DNA of 64,000 nucleotides from Diprion similis (GCF_021155765.1 NC_060118.1:12037146-12101145), one strand, 5' to 3'; shown: positions 11,169-23,619, numbered from the stretch's first letter. The notes: generated by a model from the sequence alone, not told the origin. Numbers and translations: made by a program.

Positions 11169-14100
11169 ATGGTGTCGTGCTACTCAATTGAATGCCTTCT
11201 TTTGGCATTGGTGCTGAAAAATTACGTTTCCGTAATTTGGGCCGAAGAAGTAAATACCGTTGAACCCCAGGTCGACATCCCCCAGGGGAAACTGCAAGGT
11301 GGGATACGGAGGACGCGCAACAATCGAACTGTATCAGCTTTCTTGGGAATTCCTTACGCGCAACCACCAATTGAAAATCTCCGGTTTGTAGAATATATGA
11401 AGTTTAATAAATACATGTACGTAAGTCTGGAATTTGATATTTTGTCAATTACCATACTTTGTGCCGTACAGCTGCTGCTACCACAACATCAACGGCCGAG
11501 CAGCCGTTGTTGTACCTCGAAATCCGTTTGAAGAACAGCGTGCCTCAAAATTCGAATAAAAAAAAAAACGTTCAGCGTCCGGGGACGCCCGACAGAAGCA
11601 AAACCTTTACGCAGTTTTCTGTTAAATTAATTTCAGGTGGAAGCATACACGGTATATTGTATTCGTGTTGTCTTTCGTTTTCGCAAGCTGTTGTCACGTA
11701 ATCTATGTTTCGCCGTGTGACAATAATGCGACACATCACAGATGTTCCTATTTGTCGTAAAATAGTGTGATAATTCCTTCACACTTTGCTGTGTGCGTGC
11801 ACGCGTGTGTTTTCAATACATTCGTCTATCAGCACGCAAATGGAGAGGGAAGTTCACGGCGACGATTTTTCTCGGTTTACTCCCGGTGGCCGAACGTCCG
11901 TATCGAAGCTTCGCTTCGGCAACACATCTCTGAATTCAGTCGGATATCATATCTTAATTGAAGATTTTTATTTGAAAATTTTCTACGCCTACGAAGCTAA
12001 CGGCAAAATGTTATTTTCGAAAAAATACTGGATAATTTTCGAGCGATGTTATTTATTCGGAACAGATTCCAATAAATTCTTGATGCATCTTTTCACACCG
12101 TAGATTCGCAAATCCAGTGCCAGCTGATGGTTGGAACGGGACTCGAAACGCTAGTGTAGATTCCAACCCATGCCCGCAGATCTTAGCCGACGAAATAGTG
12201 GGAAATGAGGATTGCCTGTATCTGAACGTGTACACACCGCAGGTGATTATGAATTGGAAATAATGTAACGCATTTCTTCAGACGATCAAAATATCATGCA
12301 AATAATTCTATACATGAGGTGGTTTAGTTTAATCAGATAATTATGCGTTCAGCTTTCTGAAAATGCAACCTCAGGACTACTTCCGGTAATGGTTTTCATT
12401 CACGGTGGAGGATACCTGAGCGGAAGCGACGATTCATCGCAAACCGGCCCGGAATACCTCCTCGACAAAGATGTGATTCTCGTAACCTTAAACTATCGTC
12501 TAGGGATATTCGCATATTTGAGCACCGGTGACAAGGTGGCCTCGGGAAATTGGGCCGTCAAGGACCAGGTCCTCGCCCTCAAATGGGTTCAGAGTAATAT
12601 CAAGTACTTTTGTGGCGATCCTGATCAGGTGACGCTCTTTGGTCAAAGTGCAGGCGCGGCTTCAGTTCATCTTCTGACAATGTTAAATGTCACGATTGGT
12701 AAGAACAAGTTCAGTCGACATTCGACCACAAAAGGTGCTTCTGGTGAAGTTCCATTTTCGTTTAACGAGTCTTCAGTCAAATTGTAACAAATCAAGGCTC
12801 ATATCCGTCGTGATAAAGTATGATTCGCATATTTTAAGGTATATCACAGTTACTCTTCTGGATATTGAATCACTTGTTTCCTGTTTCTGCAGGGCTCTTC
12901 CACAGGTATATAACGGAAAGTGGATCCGCTCTTGCAGCATGGGCTTACAGACCAAGCGGCCCCTATGCCGACCAAGCATTTGACCTTGGCGAATATGTTG
13001 GCTGTTCCAATACATCAACGGATTCCTTGATTGAATGTTTACGGACAGTCGACGTTTCGAATATTGTAGGTTCTTATCCGAAATTCCATCTTTGGGAATC
13101 ATTTCCGTCGGTCGTGTGGGGCCCAACTGATGAGCCAAATATTGATGGTGCCGTTCTTACTGATAGTCCCCAAAATTTAATTCGCAATGGTCTGGTTCAA
13201 GATTTGCCATCGATTTCAGGTGCCTGTCAACGTGACGGATTAGTTTTGACTGCAGGTAAGTACACATAGCTACCAAGTAATCATTTGGATTTTTAGACTG
13301 TTCTTGGAGACTTTTAAGTCTCGTGCGACTTTCATCTGAGAACTTGTCGTGATTTCTCATACTGTGTACACAAAAGCTTGGGTGGTACTTTTTTTTTTGT
13401 CTTTTATTTGACAATAAAGCGAAAAATTGTAGCAGCTAATCACGATACACTTCAAGGCTAGCTTCAAGGTATTGCAACTTTTACATTTGAAGAGGAGTTA
13501 TGCTCTGTTTAGTGTTTGATTTCTTTTACCTATTATCAAACTTTTTTTATATTTCTATCATCAGCTTTCTATCAAAATGAGACAATGCTTGATGACCTTC
13601 TGACAAATTTCGACCGCGTTTTACCTAGTTTGTTGAATTGGAACTTTTTACCGGGTTCGGGAGCTGCTTGGATCGAACCTATCAAGTCATACTACTTCAA
13701 AGACTTCGGAGCCGACAAAAACGTGGTGGGTAGGATGAATATTTCAATTGCAACAAAGTTTTGAGTAGCATCAAATTGTAATTCTGTTATTTGACAGATA
13801 CTAGCAAATCTGACAGATCTTGTGAGTGACGTTAATTTTTTCTACCCGCTTTACGTCGCACTCCGACAACAGTCTGCAACGGCGGTGAATCCGCAATATC
13901 TTTACAACTTCGATTACCGTGGTGAATTGAGCTACTCCTACAAATATGCCGGCACAACGGTGAACTACGGCGTATCGCACACTGATGATTTGATATACAT
14001 ATTTCCGGTAACGTTAGCATTTCGTAGTTTCAACGAAACTCGAAGCAAGAAAGATTTCGAAATGGTGGACATTATGGTGGGATTGTGGACATCCTTCGCT

Positions 14101-14359
14101 ATTGATGGGTGAGTTAGTTTGGCTGTTTGCAGAGATGAGAGTCGACTTGTAACGTCAAAACCTCAAGTCAAAACATACTTCCAGGAAACCCACGACTTCA
14201 GCTTTTGGCAACGACACGGAGTGGGAACCGTTTTCGATCGAGAAGGAAAACCACCTTCACATCGGAAATAACTCCGATCTCGCACTCACGGTTGAATATT
14301 CTTATTTCAAAGAGCGTCTACAGTTCTGGGATGACTTGATAGCTAATGTGCCGCTATAA
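11169..14359 (+). CDS. Secreted carboxylesterase, copy 1 (venom carboxylesterase / esterase E4-like)
   Basis: An alpha/beta-hydrolase of the type-B carboxylesterase family, which hydrolyses carboxylic esters outside the cell. Seven exons: 11169-11383, 12104-12242, 12353-12698, 12893-13255, 13565-13725, 13798-14108, 14185-14359. They are phase-consistent and sum to 1710 nt, 569 residues, a normal family length. Residues 1-26 look like a signal peptide ending near VIWA/EE. Visible landmarks: FLGIPYAQPP, EDCLYLNVY, oxyanion HGGG at 135-138, nucleophile Ser217 in FGQSAGA (usually GESAG), His469 in GVSHTDDL, and Asp348 (CQRDG) at the usual catalytic Glu position. Several NxT/S glycosylation sites are present. 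The fifth donor is GTGGGT, chosen because it alone keeps phase. It is intact and probably active, with unknown substrate. It lies head-to-tail with its duplicate at 15592-18934. Confidence 0.93.
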
Positions 14360-14736
14360 TCGATGAGCTCCATTTCTCAAGTCCAGCACTTCATCACAAA
14401 ATTTCTGGAATGCGCATTTAGTACTTAATTTGCTCTACGTTGGCACGCTTGTTGTATTTTGTTTAATGCTGCATATTGGTCGGAATATTTTTCGTCCTGT
14501 GTATCTTTATTGCTTGCGTCGAAGCACCAAATACAGAATTGAGAGAAAAGAATTAGTAACTAGTAGTTTGTTACCTAATTTGTATCGAGTTCGTTTGGAG
14601 TACCCCGCCACAGACGAGTTATCCAAAATTTTCGTTCGTTCTGTGCTCTTGCGACCAGCTGTTCTAGTATGCCATGTTACACTGCAGTATAAAATTTGTC
14701 TACCATTATTTTATAGAGGCATGCTACTTTAAACCA

Positions 14737-15228
14737 TCAACTCTTCCCACTGCAATCAGCAATAAAGTCTTTATGCTTATCGACAACATTTTTCACTATA
14801 CACATTTCTATTTCCTCTCCAGCATTCGACTGTTCCGTCGTATGTTCAATCACGTTGCTGCTTTGCTGAGTTACCAGCGTTACCTTTTGTCTATAATTTT
14901 GAAGCATATTAGCAATGACCAACTGCAAAGGAAAGAAGAAAATGTATCTTATTATCAAAAAATGAGGCTCGTTTGAACGAATCAATCAATTTCATTTGCG
15001 ACTAGAACAAGTTGTCTACTGTTTTCAGTCGAAATTGCGACTTACTTTGTGTTTGTATTTATTGAGAGCCTCTCTGGCCTTATCAATAAGCAGATCCTTG
15101 TTCGTTTCCAATATGAAAGATACTACAAAAGCCTTAGGAACCCAGAGGCTCACCAAAGGAGCTAGTATTTTTGGTACCTATTGAAGAGATATAGTCTGGG
15201 GTTTAGTCGAAGCAATTTTATGTACCGA
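14737..15228 (-). pseudogene. Truncated PPCS copy (last two exons only)
   Basis: Copies of PPCS exon 6 (14922-14737) and exon 5 (15228-15046) carried along by the segmental duplication. Exons 1-4 are missing because the breakpoint lies in intron 4. The exon-5 copy keeps its length and splice sites, but a Leu codon TTG has become TAG at 15178-15180, so it could not be read through even if joined to an upstream exon. The exon-6 copy is still open, with scattered replacements. It is non-functional as PPCS. Transcription as antisense to the end of the esterase unit cannot be excluded. Confidence 0.92.
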
Positions 15229-15591
15229 CTGAAAAATATTAATAAAAGTCAATTGTGCTAATAATTTTTACATACATTCAATGTGGTCCAGTGGACGATA
15301 AATTTCACGTTTTGAAATAACAACTGCAAATCGGGTCCGATTGGACTCTGTCGATTTAGGCTACGTCAGATGATGTTACGACGCATTTACATCAAATTGC
15401 ACAAACAGCGCGTCGGGGGAAATTCGCGGGCAACTGCATACTCACAGACGTAAGAAAACAGATTTTCATACACATGTGTGAATTGCACTGAACTAAAACT
15501 ATATAACACGTTGGCACTATTGTCGATAAAGGTGAACCACGCAGCGAACAGGCTGCAAGTGCACTTCCATTCCGGGACGGGATAAGACGAT

Positions 15592-18500
15592 ATGGTGTCG
15601 TGCTACTCAATTGAATGCCTTCTTTTGGCATTGGTGCTGAAAAATTACGTTTCCGTAGTTTGGGCCGAAGAAGTAAATACCGTTGAACCCCAGGTCGACA
15701 TCCCCCAGGGGAAACTGCAAGGTACGATACGGAGGACGCGCAACAATCGAACTGTATCAGCTTTCTTGGGAATTCCTTACGCGCAACCACCAATTGAAAA
15801 TCTCCGGTTTGTAGAATATATGAAGTTTAATAAATACATGTACGTAAGTCTGGAATTTGATATTTTGTCAATTACCATACTTTGTGCCATACAGCTGCTG
15901 CTACTACAACATCAACGGCCGAGCAGCACGTTGTTGTACCTCGAAATTCGTTTGAAGAACAGCGTGCCTCAAAATTCGAATAAAAAAAAAAAAACGTTCA
16001 GCGTCCGGGGACGCCCGACAGAAGCAAAACCTTTACGCAGTTTTCTGTTATAATAATTTCAGGTGGAAGCATACACGGTATATTGTATTCGTGTTGTCTT
16101 TCGTTTTTGCAAGCTGTTGTCACGTAATCTATGTTTCGCCGTGTGACAATAATGCGACACATCACAGATGTTCCTATCTGTCGTAAAATAGTGTGATAAT
16201 TCCTTCACACTTTGCCGTGTGCGTGCACGCGTGTGTTTTCAATACATTCGTCTATCAGCACGCAAATGGAGAGGGAAGTTCACGGCGACGATTTTTCTCG
16301 GTTTACTCCCGGTGGCCGAACGTCCGTATCGAAGCTTCGCTTCGGCAACATATCTCTGAATTCGGTCGGATATCATATCTTAATTGAAGATTTTTATTTG
16401 AAAATTTTCTACGCCTGCGAGGCTAACGGCAAAATAATATTTTCGAAGAAATACTGGATAATTGTCGAGCGATGTTATTTATTCGGAACAGATTCCAATA
16501 AATTCTTGATGCATCTTTTCACACCGTAGATTCGCAAATCCAGTGCCAGCTGATGGTTGGAACGGGACTCGAAACGCTAGCGTCGATTCCAACGAATGCC
16601 CTCAGGTCTCAAGCGGTGAAATAATAGGGGATGAGGATTGCCTGTATCTGAACGTGTACACGCCACAAGTAAGTAGGGATCGGGAATAATAGCTGAATAG
16701 GGAATAGGTAGCTGAATTTTTCAGGCGATCAAAATATTATATAAATCAAGTCGATACATGAGGTGACTCAGTTTAACGAGGTGTTTCTGTGTTCAGCTTT
16801 CCGAAAATGTAACCTCGCAATTACTTCCGGTGATGGTATACATTTTCGGTGGAGAATTCGTATTCGGAAGCGATGTTTCTTCGAATTATGGCCCGGAATA
16901 CCTCCTCGACAAAGATGTGATTCTCGTAACCTTCAACTATCGTCTAGGGGTATTCGCATATTTGAGCACCGGTGACAAAGTGGCCTCGGGAAATTGGGCC
17001 GTCAAGGACCAGGTCCTCGCCCTGAAATGGGTACAGAGTAATATTAAGTACTTTGGAGGCAATCCTGATCAGGTGACGCTCTTTGGTGAAAGTTCAGGCG
17101 CGGCTTCAGTTCATCTTCTGGCAATGTTAAATGTCACGATTGGTAAGAACAAGTTCAGTCGACATTCGAATACAAAAGGTGCTTCTGGTGAGGTTCCAAT
17201 TTCGTGTAACGAGTCTTCAGTCAAATTGTAACAAATCAAGGCTCGTATCCGTCGTGATAAAGTATGATTCGCATATTTTAAAGTATATCACAGTTACTCT
17301 TCTGGGTATTGAATCACTTGTTTTCTGTTTCTGCAGGGCTCTTCCACAGGTACATAACGGGAAGTGGATCCGCTCTTGCAGCATGGGCTTACAGACCAAG
17401 CGGCCTCTATGCCGACCAAGCATTTGACCTTGGCGAATATGTTGGCTGTTCCAATACATCCACGGATTCCTTGATCGAATGTTTACGGACAGTCGATGTT
17501 TCGGATATTTTAGGTTCTTATCCGAAATTCTATCTTTGGGAATCATTTCCGTCGGTCGTGTGGGGCCCAACTGATGAGCCAAATATTGATGGCGCCGTTC
17601 TTACTGATAGTCCCCAAAATTTAATTCGCAATGGTCTGGTTCAAGATTTGCCTTGGATTTCAGGTGTCTGTCAAAGTGACGGATTAATTGTGAGTGTGGG
17701 TAAGTACACATAGCTACCATGTAATCATTTGCATTTCTCACCTGTTCTTGGAAACTTTCAATACCTGAATTTCACTACGAACGGATAAATTATCAATGCT
17801 TGATTGACTTCATCCAAGTGAGTTGATTTGGTTCGAAAATTTTTTCACGAGCACGTTCAGGAATGATTAGTAATCTAATTTTGAAAATACGTATCGGTTG
17901 TCAAGTCTCGTACAACTTGCAGCTGAAAACTTGCCGTGATATCTCATACTGTGTACACAAAAGTTTGGGTGGTTGTTTTTTTTTTTTTTTTACCTTTGAT
18001 TTGGTAATAAAGCGAAAAATTATAGCGGATATTTACGATACATTTCAAGGTGTTGGAATTTTTGTATCTAATGTGGAATTATGGTCCGTTCAATGATTCG
18101 TTTTTTAACCTAATATCAAACTTTTTTTGCATTACTATCAGTTTTCTATCAAAATGAGACAATGTTAGATGACTTGCTGACAAACTTCGACCACGTCTTA
18201 CCTAGTTTGTTGAATTGGAACTATTTACCGGGTTCGGGAGCTGCTTGGATCGAACCCATCAAGTCATACTACTTCAAAGACTTCGAAGCCGACAGAAACG
18301 TGGTGGGTAGGATGAATATTTCAATTGCAAAAAAGTTTTGTGTATCAGCAAATTGTAATTCTGTTATTTGACAGATACTAGCAAATCTGACAGACCTTCT
18401 GAGTGACGCTATTTTTTTCTACCCACTTTACGTCGCACTCCGACAACAGTCTGCAACGGCGGTAAATCCGCAATATTTTTACAACTTCGATTACCGTGGT

Positions 18501-18934
18501 ATATTGAGCTACTCGTTCAATTGGAGCGGCACAACGACGAACTATGGCGTAGCGCATGGCGATGATGTGATATACATATTTCCAAATACGTTAGCATTTA
18601 GTAGTTTCAACGAAACTCGGAGTAAGAAAGATTTCGAAATGGTGGACATTATGGTGGAATTGTGGACGTCCTTCGCTATCGAAGGGTGAGCTGATTTGGC
18701 TATCAGAGACGAGAGTCGACTCGTCATTTCGAAACCTTAAGTTAAAACCATATTTCCAGGAAACCCACGACTCCAGCTTTTGGCAACGACACAGTGTGGG
18801 AACCGTTTTCCATCGAGCAGGACAACAACCTTCATATCGGAAATAACTCCGATCTCGCACTCACGGTTGAATATTCTTATTTCAAAGAACGTCTACAGTT
18901 CTGGGATGACTTGATGGCTAATGGGACGTTATAA
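15592..18934 (+). CDS. Secreted carboxylesterase, copy 2 (altered oxyanion motif)
   Basis: Tandem duplicate of the esterase at 11169-14359. Seven exons, each the same length as its partner: 15592-15806, 16530-16668, 16797-17142, 17337-17699, 18142-18302, 18375-18685, 18760-18934. The sum is again 1710 nt and 569 residues, with no frameshift or internal stop. The signal peptide, Ser217 (now FGESSGA), Asp348 (CQSDG) and His469 (GVAHGDDV) are kept. The oxyanion HGGG at 135-138 reads FGGE, set in VYIFGGEFVFGSD. Most replacements relative to copy 1 cluster in three places: residues about 93-105, 119-150 and 450-485. Exons 1, 4 and 5 are nearly the same in both. The gene looks expressed-type and intact, but its hydrolytic activity is in doubt. 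It could act as a binding or weakly catalytic esterase-like protein. Confidence 0.92.
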
Positions 18935-18944
18935 TCGATTACCT

Positions 18945-19530
18945 AACGCATATTATGAGTTCGTATGATGTAAAAATAATTAGTCAAAGATATCAACTTT
19001 TTTAAATTATTTTACTTGGGCAATCGCATATTATAAAGAATATTACAAACAATGATATACCAAGATAAGGGGCCGTTCATAAAATATGCGATGCTCTTTT
19101 CCGAATATTCCTCACCCTCGTAAAAAATCGTGACGATTGCAGATCTTCGCCCCTCCCCCCCCTCCCCTCAAGCAGCTTCACGTGTTTTATGAACGACTCG
19201 AAGGTGTCGTACAGGGTATTGTGCTTCTCCATCCTTGCCGATTGGATCGCGGCGTCGAGTCCTCTGGATGCTCTCAGCGAAGACTGCTGGAACGGTAGTA
19301 GTTAAGAATCGGTCCGGCGCCTGGCCGGGAAATCTGGAGAATTTTTGTGTTTTCCTCGCGCATCCTCATAAGTGTAACGCTGGCGGTCGAAGCAGTATTA
19401 GAGGTTCAGATAAGCGGTAGATGCCGGTCCAGGTGCTTTCCAAGGCCCAACAGGACTTGCACATTAGATAGTCGGTAGATTAGGTCATCGGGAAAATAAC
19501 TTGGGTCATTGGGGTTGCCGTTGGTCCCTC
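18945..19530. other. Sequence unique to the right duplication copy
   Basis: After the stop codons the two duplication copies lose similarity and regain it at GGTCGGAATA (14474 and 19533). The right copy has about 590 bp here against about 110 bp in the left. It includes a small inverted-repeat element at 19069-19199. No gene is seen. Confidence 0.75.
19069..19199. mobile_element. Small inverted-repeat element (CGTTCATAAAA ends)
   Basis: The left end CGTTCATAAAA and the right end TTTTATGAACG are exact inverted repeats about 120 bp apart, enclosing a C-rich tract. It is present only in the right duplication copy. It probably represents a short non-autonomous DNA transposon; no target duplication is clear. 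Confidence 0.55.
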
Positions 19531-19792
19531 GATGGTCGGAATAACTGTCGTCCTGTGTGGATTTTTTGCTTGCGTCGAAGCACCGAATACAGAATTTAGA
19601 GAAAAGAATTAGTAACTAGTAGTTTGTTACCTAATTTCTATCGAGTTCGTTTGGAGTACCCCGCCACAGACGCGTTTTCCAAAATTTTCGTCAGTTCTGT
19701 GCCCTAGCGACGAGCTGTTCTAATATCCCACGTTAAACTGCAGTATAAAATTTGTCTACCATTATTTTATAGAGACATGCTACTTTGAACCA

Positions 19793-21614
19793 TCAACTCT
19801 TCCCACTGCAATCAGCAATAAAGTCTTCATGCTTATCGACAACGTTTTTCACTATATACATTTCTATTTCCTCTCCAGCATTCGATTGTTCCGTCGTAAG
19901 TTCAATTACGTTGCTGCTTTGCTGAGTCACCAGCGTTACCTTTTGTCTATAATTTTGAAGCATATTAGCAATGACCAACTGCAAAGGAAAGAAGAAAATA
20001 TATCTTGTTATCAAAAAATGAGGCTCGTTTGAACGAATCAATCAATTTCATTTGCGACTAGAACAAGTTGTCTACTGTTTTCAGTCAAAATTGCGACTTA
20101 CTTTGTGTTTGTATTTATTGAGAGCCTCTCTGGCCTTATCAATAAGCAGATCCTTGTTCGTTTCCAATTTGAAAGATACTACAAAAGCCTTTGGAACCCA
20201 GAGGCTCACCAAAGGAGCTAGTATTTTTGGTACCAATTGAAGAGATATAGTCTGGGGTTTAGTCGAAGCAATTTTATGTACCGACTAAAAAATATTAATA
20301 AAAGTCAATTGTGCTAATATATTCATTTTCCAATAATTATTGATACACCTTATACAAGTTACAGATCTACTCAAGTGATACGTAAAATTTTGCAATAAGT
20401 CTAAAAATAATTCAATTACCATTTCATTGGGTGGAATGTAAAAGTCAGATACCGCAGCTGCCAGGTATAGGATACATTTTTCTTTCAAAGGTGCCAAAAT
20501 CTGGCAAGCGGATCTTAGTAACCAAAGGTACTCGTAAACCGTTGTAAAACTCAATTCGAGTAATTTTCCATTTTCAAGGGCAGATTTATATTTTCTTAAC
20601 ACATCTGCTATTCTTGGAACATTTTCCGATGCCACTAGTGCAAATATTAATTTGTGTTATTACATTCTCCCATCTTCAAGAAGGTCAAGTAAATCGTAAA
20701 ATACTGTAATGCTAGAATTTCTTGTTTTTTTTTAGATTTCTAAGTCAGTGTGGGAAATATTTGAATCTCTTTACCGGCAATAGAAGTTCCATCCTTTGTT
20801 TCGTTCAACTCAAGCATATTCAAAAATTTTTGTCCAGTAAAATGCCTTGAAAATGGTTGTAAGGATTTTACCCTGAAACCCATCAACGGTCTGTACTTTT
20901 TTTTGTTGCTGGGCATGAACAAACTTTTTACACACTACATGGAAAGATGCCTCAAACATGCAAGATTTTGATGAAAATTATTTAAAACCAACGAAACGAA
21001 AGTCAGTTTAAAAATTCATTTGCAAGAAGTATAAAAGCTCCAAGTGAGAACCGAGGCAAAATCAACAATTGTAAGTACAAGTTACGGAACTAAATGTTTC
21101 GGCTTATGTAAATCAACTAGCAAAAAGAAAAATAAACAAATAAGTTGTATCTTAATTAATTTTGACACTTTGTAGATTATAACGTAAGAACCGTCAATGG
21201 CTGTAACTTTTTTAGTGAATAAATTATAATCTTTGATGCTGTCTTTGCTGAGTTTGAATATGTTTTTAAATAGTGAAAAAATTTGGATACCTATGCATGA
21301 AGACGACGGCATAGCCACGATCAAGGAAATATTCAGTGGAAGATGAGCCTCTCGTACCTGCACTGAAGTTATCCACGAAGCGAACTGTATTGTGTTCCAA
21401 TGGAACAGTTGTCCCGCCGCTCTACATAGACAAGAAGTAAATTTTTATACTGATTCAGAGTTAAACAGTCGACTGAATTTCTTACCGTAACAAGAACGAC
21501 TCTAGTATCACCGTTCACATGACGTGCACAAAAATCTCTCAATAAATCTTCGTTTTTGTTCAAATTTACAGGTTGTGGATGAGAGGAGTAGAATTCTTCC
21601 CAATTCGAAGCCAT
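19793..21614 (-). CDS. PPCS: Phosphopantothenoylcysteine synthetase (phosphopantothenate-cysteine ligase)
   Basis: Joins cysteine to 4'-phosphopantothenate in coenzyme A synthesis, in the cytosol. Minus-strand exons: 21614-21486, 21421-21291, 20872-20775, 20634-20420, 20284-20102, 19978-19793. All are GT-AG and in phase, summing to 942 nt and 313 residues, close to the usual animal length of about 310. Family landmarks in order: [31 protein letters not shown] with the nucleotide-binding turn, [33 protein letters not shown], and [10 protein letters not shown] followed by the terminal LVIANML. The start is the only ATG before the conserved block. The last two exons lie inside the right segmental duplication copy; a dead copy of them is at 14737-15228. 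It ends 858 bp from the esterase-2 stop, convergent with it. Confidence 0.95.
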
Positions 21615-23619
21615 TGTTTTTTTTTTTTGTTTTTTTTCAACTTTTGCGCTTTTCTCTTTATTCCGTTTGTGTCACAGTATCATTTCTGAAGATGAATTGT
21701 ATTTTTCTTTCCTTCAAGAGCGCAATAAAATGAAAAGTTAGATGCGTCAAGAGGGCACCTAACCTCAATTACTCTCAGTTCTGACATAAAAATGGGAACG
21801 AAATAACTGCTGAAGGAAAAAAAATGAACCGTCATGGTCTATGTTCGGTCTATGGACTATAATGTCAAAGGTCGAATCTCATCCATATCACATCGAATGA
21901 TCAAACGAACTTGATGGGAAGTGCAGAGCGTGTGACGTCAGAACGGCACTTTCCTGTAATTCCAGAAGTTAGACACTGGAATCCGTTGGTGAGTCATACA
22001 AATCTATGAGTTAGACGCACAGTCAGTTGTTCCACGATTAAATTCAATCGCTTGTTCCACACAAACCGAGGATAATTGTGGATTGTAGAATTGATGGTTT
22101 TAATTGCTTATCTTTCAGATTGTCGAGCTCTGACGAAATGTTTCTCTGTTGAGTCGATAGCGCGAGATAGACCAAGATTTTGAATCGTGTTTGAAATAAA
22201 ATTTTAAAGCCGAGATCTGACGTTTGAAATTACTTCTACAACCTCATATCAGAGGTGAAACTTGCATAATGAAAGAAAAAAAAGAAACGCAATAGTTGTA
22301 GAAATCGACTTAAAAATCTATAGCGAAAGTAATAAATCCATCAAACATCACTCAATCCATGTGTTAGGCTTGCAGTCATCATCAAAATTGAAATTTCATT
22401 GATTTAGAATATTGTTGGAGAGAGACAAGCTGCCTTAAATATCTTTACCGCAACCTTTTAGAAAATCGCTCAACACTTATGACACCTTAGTAATTGCTTT
22501 AATTACAATTTTTTGTGTTGAACCGTATTCATACAAAGAAGGTGACTTCTAGTCATGAATACATGTATATATAATTCGCCTCCAGTCTGTTAATTAGAGA
22601 AATTTTTTTTTCTACCCAGGAAGAGGCCTGCGAACTAAGATCTCGTCTCAAACTCAAGTGATCGATCTACGTACATACGACCCGCCACTTCTGCGCTTGG
22701 AGCAATATAAACAATTCTTCGATTAATCATCTACTGATAAGCTGGTTATGATAATTGTTTATAAACAAACCTTCTCATCCGAATTGTGCGACAAGTTAAA
22801 CGAGGACTTTGCCAAAGTATCCGCCATTTCGTAAACTTAAATATCTGAATATGCAGGGTTCCACATTATCTGGACCAATTTTTTATCAAAACAATAGCCC
22901 TTAGAATTGCGAACATTATAATTACATAAGAAACATATATCATTTGCAAGGAATGTACGGAGAAGGTTATTTATCTATTAATTTTAATCCAGGTAACATG
23001 AAAATTGCTGTTCTTTATTCAATTTGTCTTAAGTAATAGATGAATAGTTGAGGGATAATATCATCCACATCCTGATCTGCAATCGTGCATTGCGGCTGTG
23101 CTCGCACGTAGGCTAGAATTTGAGATGCAAGTACGAACTACAATAAAAGCGACCTTATGTAACATTTTTGCTAATCGGCTAGGATCCGCTTATATGAAAT
23201 TTGTGTTTGCTCAGAAGTTCGACAGATTTCATCTCTAATGTTCTATCAGTTTTGTCAGAATTCCTTGTTGATTATCACGATAGTACTTTTCAGCATCTTT
23301 TAAGAGTACTATACGCTAACACATAATCACTTGTAATACTAGAATATAGGAGCATAGCGAATAAAATTGTAATAAACTTAATAATGACAAATTTCGATTT
23401 TTTCAACCCCAAGTCTAAGAACGCAACGTATATTTCTTGTTTTTCCGCCATAACATAAGGTGCGTTGTCAGCAGCAAGTCAGAAGTGATATAGATACTTC
23501 AAAAAATTTAATCTGGAATTTTCCTGTGCAGTAGAAATTTTCACTGAATATACAAGGAGCCATAATTTTTTTGGGTCTAGAATCTTGACTCTCAGAATGC
23601 AGTTAAAATGCCCTGTTAA
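21615..23619. other. Upstream flank of PPCS up to the satellite
   Basis: No supportable coding exon. It presumably contains the PPCS promoter (a T-rich tract lies just upstream of the ATG). The last 100-200 bases show weak similarity to the satellite unit and may be a decayed edge repeat. Confidence 0.55.

Larger units (their letters stand above)
10855..15261 (+). repeat. Segmental duplication, left copy (esterase 1 + PPCS 3' fragment)
   Basis: Direct repeat of 15279-20319. Both copies open with TGTGGTCCAGTG followed by CGATAAATTTCACGTTTTGAA, and both end at AAAAGTCAATTGTGCTAAT, inside a PPCS intron. Exons and most introns align closely throughout. An 18-bp spacer (about 15262-15279) separates the copies. 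Because this copy carries only the last two PPCS exons, it is the derived arrangement at its right edge: the breakpoint cut through PPCS. Confidence 0.93.
15279..20319 (+). repeat. Segmental duplication, right copy (esterase 2 + PPCS 3' end)
   Basis: Partner of 10855-15261. It is longer mainly because of about 590 bp of unrelated sequence after the esterase stop (18945-19530) and about 130 bp of extra sequence in esterase intron 4. At its right edge it continues smoothly into PPCS intron 4, so this end keeps the ancestral arrangement. Confidence 0.93.

Noticed and set aside
11044-11370. Minus-strand frames opposite esterase exon 1 (and 15392-15793)
   Set aside because: They are conserved only because the esterase exon is duplicated, and show no independent protein features.
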